64,000 nt of DNA from NCBI RefSeq assembly GCF_031755915.1, contig NC_083386.1, positions 14,344,501-14,408,500 on the forward strand, in the 5' to 3' direction. Of this stretch, positions 23,910 to 34,547 are shown in pieces. Under the pieces are notes generated by a model, which searched no databases, had not been told where the DNA came from, and saw nothing but the letters and a program-made list of their open reading frames with translations. A program made the translations under genes and the position numbers. The stretch's first letter is position 1; each line of letters starts with the position of its first letter. The stretch comes from Ziziphus jujuba. Its lineage: Eukaryota > Streptophyta > Magnoliopsida > Rosales > Rhamnaceae.

Positions 23910-24135
23910 TGGTTTAATTCGATGCAAAGCGAAGAACCTTACCAGGGCTTGACAGGCCACGAATCCTCTTGAAAAAGAGGGGTGCCTTCGGGAATGCGAA
24001 CACAGGTTGTGCATGGCTGTCGTCAGCTCATGCCGTAAGGTGTTGGGTTAAGTCCTGCAACGAGTGCAACCCTCGTGTTTAGTTGCCACCGTTGAGTTTG
24101 GAACCCTGAGCAGACTGTCGGAGGAAGGTGAGGAT
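23910..24135 (+). pseudogene. rrn16: Plastid 16S rRNA gene fragment (nuclear plastid DNA insert) inside LTR
   Basis: About 226 bp match, from memory, the plastid 16S rRNA interval equivalent to roughly E. coli positions 950-1190. Landmarks are TGGTTTAATTCGATGCAAAG, GAAGAACCTTACCAGGGCTT, CATGGCTGTCGTCAGCTC and GTTGGGTTAAGTCCTGCAAC. CCAGGGCTTGACA and GTGTTTAGTTGCCA point to plastid rather than plant mitochondrial rRNA. Most differences from the plastid form are C-to-T or G-to-A, and about 11 bp are missing at a CCGG direct repeat before GGAGGAAGGTGAGGAT. It is a dead fragment that produces no rRNA. Confidence 0.93.
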
Positions 24136-24368
24136 TGTTTTAATGACCGATCTATGATTTTGGAAACTTTAAATTATTAGGTCGATTGTAAAAGTAAAAC
24201 AATATTAGTTTATATGATTTCTCTCTAAATGCTTCCACACTTTAATTTTGGACTATAACCTACGTTTAATTTGCGAAATCGTTTATCACTAATTTTAGTT
24301 TAGGTAGAATAATCGTATTGGTGAAACATATCTATTTATGTTTATATGTACACATGTGTGTATGTGTG

Positions 24369-24396
24369 AGTGAGTGAGAGAGAGAGAGAGAGAGAG
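24369..24396. repeat. (GA)n microsatellite
   Basis: GAGTGAGTGAGAGAGAGAGA-type run inside the LTR, at the position of the GT-rich tract in the related LTR at 936-1041. Confidence 0.9.
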
Positions 24397-25715
24397 TCTA
24401 CGTAATTAAGTGAATGTACATGATTTTACAAGATTACATGTTTGACTATTTCTTTATTTGATTTATTCATACATTGATTTATAAATTGAGAAAATCTAAT
24501 TCCGTTAATAATTATTTTTCATTTTAAGAGACAATTCTTCATTTATGGTATGTAAATGGGAATGGGAAACTCAAATATTATATATATCTATATATCTATA
24601 TATCTGTGCATATGTGCGTCCATATATATAATTAAATATATGTGTATGAATTTGGTAAGATTATTTATTTAATTATATATTTATTTATTTACTTATCTAT
24701 TTATTTATTTATTCATGCATTTACTTATTAATTTAAATGTTGATTTTTTTTTTTTTTAAAATCAAGGGTTAGAAAAGTATTTAATATTAAGATGATTTCA
24801 ATGTGATCTACTTTCTTAAAACATTATATTGGGTCTTCCAAATTTCTTTTTTATTATTGATTTTTGCGTAATAATTAAATAACTAGAATCACATTTGATT
24901 TTATGGAGAATGTAAGATTATTCATTAATTATATTTAAATCTTATTATTTTTTTATTTTTTTTATTGGTTTATTTAATTACTCATTTATTTATTTATCCA
25001 ATCATTTATTCAAAATATTTAATTATGATTTTAAAAATGTAACTATGAGGAGTCGATGTTTTCATAATGGTGTATATATGTGATTGGTTGGTCTATAGAT
25101 GCACAATACAGTGTTGGTATTCTGTACAATTATATTTATTGAGTAGCGTGCAGATCATATCTAAGCTATGGAAAGCGAGGATAGATTAGTATTTTATGAT
25201 AATGGCATTAAGCACCCTTTTTATAGCCAAAGGATAGCAGATTTAACTATTCCTATGGGTGCTAAGGTGAGCAAGGGTAAGCAAGTATTTCTACCATGAC
25301 GATAGTAGCCACCCAACTTTGGTTGTAAGATGACATGTTATTTAGCAACGGCATTGTTGGGATGCTAATAGGGTCATGTAGATTCTCTTCTTTCCCCCAT
25401 CTATCAAGTGGTATTTGGAATGCCAAGCATCACTTAGCAGTACTAATATATAATATGGTGCATCAAGTATCTTTTTAATGTGTGTATATATATATATATA
25501 TTATGATATTATAGTGTACCATATCATACTAGGACAATGACCCTGCTCAACTCATGAACGGTTTAATATCGTATTTCTGTTGCCTACGAGACTAACGGGT
25601 TAGACAACTATTATAGGTAATCATCCCTAGCTGTATTGGTAGTAATATACCTACGGACAACTGATATTATAAGGCCATGCATTAATGTATTATATGGTAC
25701 ATCGTGCCGCCGGAA

Positions 25716-25729
25716 GGGGGGGGGGGGGG
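25716..25729. repeat. Run of 14 G
   Basis: Uninterrupted G14 following GTGCCGCCGGAA inside an otherwise AT-rich LTR. The overlapping 82-codon frame (25704-25952) is not a gene. Confidence 0.9.
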
Positions 25730-25904
25730 TAAGGGTTTGCTACGAGTGTACGGGTTATGTAATGTATTTCTTAATTTAAGTTATATTTTATTTATTTATG
25801 ATTATGATTTTGAGTGTGTTATTATTGTTGCTATTGATGTTGTTGTTGTTGTTGTTATCAATTGCACAATTGTTATATTGGTCCAAGCTAATAACTTAAT
25901 GGAT

Positions 25905-26190
25905 TCAAGTAAGTATTGCAATCTTCAAGTAGGTATCGTAACCTTCAAATAGATGCACTAGCCTTCGAATAGGTGTTGTAGTATTCAGGCAAGTATCATA
26001 GTCTTCGGTAGATGTATTAACCTTCGATTAGGAATTGCAGCATTCAGATAAGTATCATAGCCTTCGTACAGGTGTATTGGCCTCCGTATAGGTATTGCAA
26101 ACTTCAGATAGATATCATAGCTTTCGAGCAGGTGCTTTGACCATCGAGGTGACATTATAGCCTCCGAGTGGGTGTTTTAGGCTATGGGCA
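25905..26190. repeat. Degenerate 20-bp minisatellite, third copy (about 14 units)
   Basis: Same unit family as at 2068-2453 (for example GCCTTCGAATAGGTGTTGTA), at the corresponding place in this LTR. Confidence 0.8.
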
Positions 26191-26950
26191 AGTTATTCAA
26201 ATCCTTTAAGAGACTATACGTTTATTTATATTTATGTAGAATATATATATATACACACATTGGTTTCAGATAATGGTGATATTATCAAAATTACCGTTAA
26301 GACCTCGACCTATTTAATTCAAAATATTGTTTCTTTATGTGCATTACAAATGTAATTGATCTTACTAAAAGATGTTTTACAATTATCGATTATCAGCAGT
26401 AAAATTTATATCTATATATTTTCAAGATGTTAAAGGGTAGATTGAATGATTTACGATCCAAAAACCAAGTTGTATTATTATTATTATTATTATATCTGCA
26501 TTTATGTGTTTATATATTCATGAAGTACTATAGAAATGTAAGATTGTAATAAGTGGGAGGTATAGGCGATTATGAGTTGTAAAAGTACATATTTTCTATG
26601 TTGAGTAAAAACTTGGGAAGAGTCAAGGCTATCCCGAGGTTTAGGTAGAACACTTCGAGATGGGTCCCGAAACGTAAAAAGGTACTTACAATTTATCATT
26701 TATTATTATTATTATCATCATCATCATTATTATCATTGAAGTCCTGCAAAATTATGAAAATTTATAGTAAGGTAGGGAAGGATACAATAGGCGTGCATCG
26801 TCAGAGTGAGTTTTCCTTGTAGAAAATATTTAGAAAAGTCCAATTTACAAGTAAGATGCTGCCGGATTTGTTATATAATTTTCGATGAAAATTTTCCCAA
26901 ACTGGAATCATTTTAGGGTTCCAATAGGTAAACTTAGAAGGGTTCTGACA

Positions 26951-29510
26951 ATTGTTGACATTCCTTAATATTTTCTATAACTAAATGAATTATCATTTTT
27001 TTTCTTTTTTTTTTCTTTTTTTTAAAAAAAATCTTAAACTTGGTTTGTATACATAGTTTGAATGTATTTCAAGCTTAAACTATAATTTACGTAATATTAC
27101 AAAGATTAAAAGGATATTGGCATCAATATACCTCAAATTATATATGTTTTGGTATTTGCACCATAAATATTTTTTTTTCTGGTATTTTGCATCCTAAATG
27201 TAACTTTTCCTTTATCATTGCACTCTCTTCCTTTTTCCTATTAACTTGTCATATGATTGGCATATGGGGCAAAAAATTAAAGGTGCAAAATACAAATTTT
27301 TTGAATAAAAAATTTTAAAATTTGTCTATTTTATTTTTATAAAATTTAAATAATAATTTGTACATATTTTAAAGATTCTAAATAAAAAAATAAAAATAAA
27401 AGACTCATATAAAAGCATAAGCTATTTATAAAATCTTAAAAAAATTGAAAAATTCTTATTAAAAATATATTATTTTTATTTATTAAATTTATTTTTTATA
27501 TTTATATTTATTATTTAGGAAAACAAATATTATAAATTTTTTTGATATGTATTTTTTAATAAAATTTTTACTTTTTAAATAAAAATATTTTTAATGCATG
27601 TTCAAATTTTTTATTAGTCTTTATTTATTTATTTATAGGATTTCTACTTAATGCAAAAAAAAATTATTTTTATTTAAGAAAATTTAATTTTTTTGTTTTT
27701 TTAGTTTTTTATAAACTTTTTAAAAATATAATAATATTATTTAATACATTTTTTATTTTAATTATTTTTAATTTTATACACTACACTATATAAGCTATAG
27801 AAAATTGCACATTAGATTTTTATTTTTTTTGCTCTATATACCAACCACGTAACAAATCTATTGAGGAAGGTACCAATATCCTAAGTTAAAAATACTTGAC
27901 TATAGAGATAACTTAAAAACCACTGTGTATTGCATGTTTCAATTCTATGTTTCTTCCGACTGATCCCTCATAAACCCTTTGGCTCATGAGACTTATGACT
28001 AATACCAACATTCCATTACCAAAAAAGACCAAAATTGGCATTGCCTATTGGACGGGTTTATTTTTTCTATAAGCTTGTTCATACAAAACTCTCTAGGAAT
28101 TTATTAAAATAGACAAATAATAATAAATTAAAATAGTAGAATAGTAATAATAATAATAATTGTATTGCAAATAATAAATGGCATTATATCAGAATTTCAG
28201 ATTCCAACTCCAATTATTGTCAACGTTTGCTTGGACTTGCTGCAAGATACGCCCAAAAATCAAGTAAAAATAGAGAAAATAAAGATTGAATGAGTGAGAG
28301 AAATGGATGACCCTGTATCTTTTGTTGCGTATACCATATAAATTACGATTTCAATATCAGAAAATAGCATAGCGGAAGAAGGAATAACAACATATTACCC
28401 AAAAAAAAAAAAAAAAAAATTAATAGCAACAAGGGGCCTAGGCAGCTTAGGCCATGGGGGTCCATGCCCCCTAAGGTTTTTGAAAAATTTTAATTACATA
28501 TATATGGTTTTTAATGTTTGAGAGAAAATTTTAGTTAATTTTATAGAAAAGAATACTTCAATTCCCTAAATAAGATAATCTAATTATAAATTAATTATTT
28601 TTTTATTTAGATAATTTAGGATTTTTAATGTAAATTTTAATAGTGATCTACATTTATACCATAGCTATTTATTAAATTGGAAATGTTTATGCTTTTATCT
28701 TTTTGTGCTTTTGATTTCCAATATATAATTGTGTAGGTCACTTGACTGGAAGAATTTTTTTTTTTTTTAATATCATGAAATTGATCTTTCAATTTTGTCC
28801 CAAAAAAAATGATATTGATCATTAATATATATATATATATATATATCATGACATTGGTCAATTAGGAAACAATACTTTTAGCAATAATACATAATTGGAA
28901 ACAAAACATATGTAAATGTAAGTTTTTTTTATTAAAAAAGAAAAAAGAGAAAAAACGCGCAATTATTTTTTAAAAGTTCAATTAACATTTTTTTTTTTGT
29001 GATAAAACCTTTTTGTTTTCTTTTCATGTATTATAGTTTTAATTTAACATATAGAAATGATAAATATTTTATATTACTTGTTTATATATAATTGTTTATA
29101 TAAATAAAGATTAATTTTATTGAATAAATTTTTTATTTTTTTTTTAATATCTTGGCCCCATCGGTCATTTTCTGACTCCGCCCAACTTCATTATTATATG
29201 TGAATCAATATGTAAAAAAAAATAATAATAATAAAATAAAATAATATGTATTCAAGATTAAATAGATTGATTTAATCTAACATTAAGTCATAACAATAAC
29301 ACTATATATATGGATTTATTTATCAATTTTTGGTTACCAACTTCTTTTTTTTTTTTTTTTTTTTCTGAAAACCATATTATTAAAAACCAATACATCCGTC
29401 AAGCTCTAAAACATAATGAAGCCAATCAGGAGCTTCTTCAAACCAGGACCCAAAACCCGAACAGTAAATAGCATGATTTACCGAACAGTGACCCACATAA
29501 AACTTTTTTT

Positions 29511-29542
<32 letters not shown>

Positions 29543-29550
29543 GGAAATTT
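26951..29550. other. AT-rich intergenic DNA with decayed repeat sequence
   Basis: No gene seen. Contains long A/T runs (about 27000-27030, 28400-28419, 28750-28768, 29345-29363) and (TA)n tracts (28826-28847, 29515-29542). Between about 28430 and 29190 a GGGGCCTAGGCAGC... stretch and a ...CTGACTCCGCCCA stretch resemble the ends of old dispersed plant repeats (possibly hAT-like), but ends and target duplications could not be fixed. Confidence 0.4.
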
Positions 29551-29552
29551 TA

Positions 29553-29692
29553 TGGTGAAAACGGTCCGCATGAAAACCACAATATTAGTGACGATTTTTC
29601 ATAGTATTAACGATGGTTTTTTAGAAAATCGTCACCAATACTATGAAAAACTGTCACCAATACTGTGGTTCGCATAAGAACCGTCCGCACCA
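29553..29692. mobile_element. Palindromic MITE-like element (about 140 bp)
   Basis: The left half (TGGTGAAAACGGTCCGCATG ...) and the reverse complement of the right half (... CGCATAAGAACCGTCCGCAC then CA) match over about 60 bp with few differences and little loop. It is flanked by TA on both sides (29551-29552, 29693-29694), which may be the target duplication. A transcript would fold into one long hairpin. The family is not identified. Confidence 0.7.
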
Positions 29693-30138
29693 TAGATGGA
29701 TTGTATATATATACGTATATTATTTTATACCCTTGCTTATTCTTTGATTTATATATTTAAGTTATATTAATTTGTCAATCACAAATGTTAGGAAAAAAAA
29801 AATTAAAAACCAAATTGAAACAAGAATCAAAATAGAATCCTTTTTGTTACACCATCAACAACCAAAAATTTTTGTTGAATGAACAACTAAAAATTTTTAA
29901 AAGTCATATCACCAAACAACTTAGAGATACAAAACTAAATACTTTGTGATTGAACATGTTTTAAAATGTTTGATATTTCATGAATGAGACACGTCAATTA
30001 CCAAAAATAAAATAAAAAAGGAAGAGACATGTCTAGATACGTTTGAATATGAAAATTTCGATATCGAGATCATGAATTTTGATGGTGCATTTAGAACCTC
30101 TCAAAAGATATGCAAGCGATGGAGTTTCAACCGAACTT

Positions 30139-30204
30139 TGGGCCTTAAGTCATTAACACTTAAAAGAGTCTCAAATTCAATTGGATAATGGGCCAAAATG
30201 GGCT
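30139..30204 (+). promoter_or_regulatory. Three site II elements (TGGGCC/T) upstream of ATP synthase d
   Basis: TGGGCC at 30139-30144 and 30189-30194 and TGGGCT at 30199-30204, that is 296, 246 and 236 bp before the start codon. Such elements bind TCP factors and are enriched in promoters of nuclear genes for plant oxidative phosphorylation. Their function here is inferred from sequence and position. Confidence 0.7.
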
Positions 30205-30434
30205 AATTAGAAGTGCAAAGGACCCATTTATCCATGACCCGAATTATGATCCAAACCAAAAACACAAAGGCAAATCACCCAGCAACCAAAGCAAAACCAG
30301 AGAGGCAGAGAATAGCCACTACCCAGCGAAAGAACAAAAAGGGCATCTGATAGCTCATTTCAGTGTTTTCGTCTCGAGGGCTGTTTGGCAACCAAGAAAG
30401 TAGGAAAGAATCCGAGAGAAAAGTGACTGAGAAA

Positions 30435-30614
30435 ATGAGCGGCACTGGAAAGAAAGTCGTCGATGTGGCTTTCAAAGCATCGAAGAACATCGATTGGGAA
30501 GGAATGGCCAAGCTCCTCGTCAGCGATGAGGCTCGCAAAGAGTTTGCCACCCTTCGCCGTGCTTTCGATGAGGTTAACACCACCCTCCAAACCAAATTTA
30601 GCCAGGTCTGTGTG

Positions 30615-30654
<40 letters not shown>

Positions 30655-33523
30655 AGATTTTCGCGATAAATTACGGAGCTTTTGTAATTTTATGTTAGAT
30701 CTTTGTCATTCTAGCTGGATTGTTGCTTAAAGTCTATTCTATTTTACTTTATTTTTTATGGGTACGTTATTGTTCCAGTTCTGTAATTATGTTGGATTCT
30801 GTTGGATTAGGGTGTGGTGTCTTTTGTTGATTGCGAAAAATGGGTCTACTTTTGTTTTCTATACGAGGTTGATAACTCTTATGCTTTGTTTGGGTTCCTG
30901 GAAAAAGAAAATTGAAAATCCAGGATTGGATTTTCAACCATGGGTTCTCTTCTGAAATAGCAGGAAATGTTGAATTCGTTGTGAACCATTTTGACAGGTT
31001 TTATTCTTAATTTTGTTTTAATTTTGAGAGAATGTAGGAAAATAGATAAATAAAAGATTTCCAAACCTTAAAATCTAATAGGTATTTGAGTGACAATTAT
31101 TTGTGCTTCTTTGAACGTGGTAATTTTCTGTTTAGTACAATGTCGTAAAACTAGATTTTAAAGAACATAAAATGTGAATATTCCACTTTATTTAGCTTCT
31201 TTAAAAGCAACCAGATAGGGGTTTCTTCAAACCAGCCCAAAGACTATATATCGTGTTATTTATCCCCTCACATTGTCAATTTTAAACACCCAAAGACTTT
31301 ATTCTGAATAAGTGTGTTGTGGGATATTATTTTCAATTTGAGGATTAAATTTTGAAGTTTCTGTTTGAGACCCAATTTCCGTGGGCTCCAAAAATATAAA
31401 TTGGTTGGAAGTTTGTTTTCCTCAAGTTTACTCTTAAAACATTTTCATGCAGCCATATGGCTTGATACATGAAATTTATGGAGATTTCTAGTTTCTAGTG
31501 TTCGGTAGAGCTGCAAGTAGTACTGTGTGTTTATGGACTTCAAAAATGTTGATTTTTAATCTTTATTTTTATTATTAATTTGTCTAATTTCAGGAGCCAG
31601 AACCAATAGACTGGGAATATTATAGGAAAGGAATAGGATCCCGTTTGGTGGATATGTACAAGGAAGCTTATGAAAGTATGTTTCCTGACTTGCTGATGAT
31701 TGAACTCTATTAATTTTATGTATTTATCCTGTGTTATTTTACTTGCTTTATCCTTAGTGGTCCTTGAGGTTTTGCCCTTTAGAGGTTATAATTCTGCTCA
31801 ACTGTGAATATATTATGTTTAATGATCATGTGGTTATCTTGCAAGGCCTTCTATACTAAATGATTCAGAAAACTGACTATCTGTTATTGAAATCATCATC
31901 TGGTATTCACTGGAACTTATTTGAAACATGAGAAGCCTTTGTTGCAAAATGGGGGGATTCTTTTTTAGGTTTCATGTCCTAATTTCATAGTCTTCTGTGA
32001 ATTTATTTTATCGACTTCATATAGATCTATTTTTTGTCCATAAAGTAAACAATAATAAAAATAATAATGAAAGATGTCTTAGTCGTGTTAGTCTCTTCTT
32101 CTTTGCTAAACTTAGACTCTGCTTTGCAGATAATGACTTTATAAACATTAATAACAATGATGAAAGATATCTGAGTCTCTTCTTCTTTGCTAAACTTAGC
32201 CCTGGTTTACAGATAATGGCCTTCTCCTGGAACTTTTCCCATTTAAAATCATACAATTCCATAATTTTCTTATGTTTGGTATGTATGAGAATATTTTGCA
32301 ATCTTAGGAAGGGTGGAGGGGCACTGATGCGCACTTTTGTTAGGTGATCACTTGCAACAGATGAAAATTGATTAGTCATTTGAATGGTTCGATATAGAGG
32401 GCTTTAATTCATTCAGGAACATAACTTCTGCCTATGGGTATGGAGAGGAGCCTTTTGGGCCTCTTGAGGGGTTTACCTTAGCCACTGCAATCAAAGTTCA
32501 AACACCATATAATACTGAATATTTTCTATGAAGCTATTTAACGTTTTTGGGACCTAAAAATAATTAAGAATTTTTGTTTGTTGATAAATAAATCAGTCTA
32601 TGCATGTTCGGGTGGGCTATTTAGTAAATGGATATAACTATCCATTTGCAGCTGTCATCCGTTTCTGGACTTGAGATCCAAAATATTAACTTTATATATG
32701 TGTGGTTATACTCTCAAGAATGATCAATTGAGAAATAGCATCAGTTTTGATTCCATGTGGCAGTGCTTTTATTGAATCACACCTTGGATCTTGGTATAAC
32801 CATAGTGATAACATTACTCTGTACCTGCCCAATAAAATGTGGAATTATGATATTGTTTATGTTAGTTGTTATTTGTCTTTTATTCTTACTGGATTAATGT
32901 CACATGTTGTATAGATCTCTTTATTGGATACTTTACCACAATGACTTAGTGTTTTGGAGTATCATTGCTTACCCTGTTGCTCCTTCCCTCTTATCCTATC
33001 CTGAGATGACCTTGATTTATTATTGTTCATTTCATTCTTTTTGTAGGTGTTGAAGTCCCCAAGTTTGTAGATACAGTCACTCCTAAATACAAGCCAAAGT
33101 TTGATGCATTGGTAAAGAACTGATGAGCATTCTTAGTTTCTTGTTATATCCTTGCATGCCCATCTCTCTTGTAGTGACATCTCTCTTCCTTTTTACTCTC
33201 TTATAGTCTTACCTTCTATACATGATTTATTCTGTATATGGTACCTGTTCTCTACAGTTAGTGGAACTGAAAGAAGCTGAGCAGAAATCTTTGAAGGAGT
33301 CTGAACGTTTAGAGAAGGAGGTAGCTGAAGTTCAAGAGATGAAGGTACTGGTAAACAATTCCATAAAAACCATCTTTTGTCCCAGTGTATTGTTTCTAAC
33401 AGCTCGCCATTTTCTGCCCAGAAAAAGATTAGCACCATGACTGCGGATGAGTACTTCTCAAAGCATCCTGAGCTGAAGAAGAAGTTTGATGATGAAATCC
33501 GAAATGACAATTGGGGCTACTGA
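30435..33523 (+). CDS. ATPQ: ATP synthase subunit d, mitochondrial
   Basis: Peripheral-stalk subunit d of the mitochondrial F1Fo ATP synthase, which holds the F1 head against rotation on the matrix side of the inner membrane. Five exons: 30435-30605, 31594-31675, 33047-33111, 33258-33344 and 33422-33523. All introns are GT-AG and the exons sum to 507 bp, giving 168 aa, the usual plant length. It starts MSGTGKKVVDVAFKASKNID and ends DDEIRNDNWGY, both typical of the plant protein, and contains EPIDWEYYRKGIGSRLVDMY and a charged helical segment (LKEAEQKSLKESERLEKEVA). No stop or frameshift is present. Intron 1 opens with a (CT)n run and intron 2 (about 1.37 kb) holds an imperfect local duplication. 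The gene is convergent with the carrier gene at 34548. Confidence 0.97.
30617..30651. repeat. (CT)n microsatellite in intron 1 of ATP synthase d
   Basis: About 17 CT units starting about 12 bp after the intron 1 donor site (GT at 30606-30607). Confidence 0.92.
32062..32220. repeat. Imperfect tandem duplication in intron 2 of ATP synthase d
   Basis: Two copies about 93 bp apart share GAAAGAT..., GTCTCTTCTTCTTTGCTAAA and CAGATAATG. They give rise to spurious open frames on both strands (31997-32379). Confidence 0.8.
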
Positions 33524-34547
33524 GTGCAGTTGCTTATTCTAGCATCGATCTTTCTGATCATGATGAAATTTCTGGAACTTCCATTTTCCAGTCTGTTTCA
33601 ATAATAAAGATGACCAAATTGTTCTGGTGTAATTTGGTGGAAGTTGGTTTGAAGATTTTGAATTTTAACGAAACCCCATTAAAAATTTTATTTCCTATAG
33701 AGAGCGATAGATCCTTTTATGTTGTCATAAAAATGTTACTTGATTTGAATTTATGAAACACTTTTGTGGCATCATCCAAGATTATAAGCATGCAATTCCT
33801 TGTACACCTGTCGATTTTTTAAGACTTGGTCTCTAACATGCGTTGCAAGTATGGTGTAACTGTAAGTAGTTGAGGTATCCTCTGAAGGTTACCTTTGAAC
33901 TCCAACTGTATTTACGTGATGCCATTAGCTAACGCTAGTGAAATTCTGTTCTCCATCCTGTGTAATAGCAATCCTTAAACAAATTCAGCGGAAAAGATGG
34001 AAACATCTCGTTTTCTTGTAGCTAAAAATAGCATTGTTTGTTCTTTTCAGCCGTGGATGTACTTGACAGAATTTTGTCATTACAAGTTGCGACAAAGCAA
34101 AAAACTCAAAACCATTTTCTGATTCGGGTTCCTATAAATTACTTATATAGCAGTGAAATGATCTCTAATGGTGCTAAATGCATCTGGATAATTTTATGTT
34201 CGTGCATATATACAAGTATATATGGATGTGCCAATACACGCATGTATTTGTACGGTTAGATTAAAACTAAGAGGAGTTAAGGTTGATCGACTGCAAAAAC
34301 TGTACAGAATCGTGAAGAAATGTAGGAATACAACATGGAATGAAAAACATATTTGCATGCCACCAATGGCAGACCAAGAAAGTTCAAAACAAAGAACCAT
34401 GACAGAAAATACATTGTCCAGAGACGTCAACAAATGGAAATTCTGAACAGATGCTGCAACTATACCCGGAAAAGGCCCAAAATTTTCCGGCAGCACTAAA
34501 TGGCTAACGGCAAGCTAAAAGGCTGTTGCTATTTTCAAAATTAAATT
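33524..34547. other. Convergent 3' intergenic region
   Basis: Holds the 3' untranslated regions of the two convergent genes, ATP synthase d (plus) and the carrier (minus). No gene or repeat was recognised; short open frames on both strands here lack any family resemblance. Confidence 0.6.

Larger units (their letters stand above)
22379..26950 (+). mobile_element. Solo long LTR (about 4.57 kb) carrying a plastid DNA insert
   Basis: Begins TGTAACGTCCTGG and ends GGTTCTGACA. It is collinear with the LTRs at 1-3227 and 18130-20967, including the 20-bp minisatellite (25905-26190) and the ATTATT run near 26475. No primer-binding site follows it, so it is scored as a solo LTR; the flanking 5-mers (TATTT and ATTGT) do not form a clear target-site duplication. 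It is the longest copy, partly because of plastid 16S sequence at 23910-24135. Confidence 0.8.

Noticed and set aside
23910..24135. A functional rRNA gene
   Set aside because: Only about 15% of 16S rRNA is present, with substitutions at conserved positions and a deletion; it is a nuclear copy of plastid DNA.
25704..25952. 82-codon frame beginning with a glycine run
   Set aside because: Created by the G14 tract inside an LTR; no conservation in other LTR copies.
22374..26955. Target-site duplication around the LTR at 22379-26950
   Set aside because: The 5-mers TATTT and ATTGT do not match, so the insertion footprint is not supported even though the LTR itself is.
28430..29190. A hAT-like element with GGGGCC... 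and ...GACTCCGCCCA ends
   Set aside because: The end-like words are suggestive, but inverted ends and an 8-bp duplication could not be found.
30275..30595. Minus-strand open frames over the first exon of ATP synthase d
   Set aside because: Shadows of the plus-strand coding exon.
32017..32379. Open frames of 116-120 codons on both strands in intron 2 of ATP synthase d
   Set aside because: They arise from an intronic duplication and have no protein resemblance or start context.
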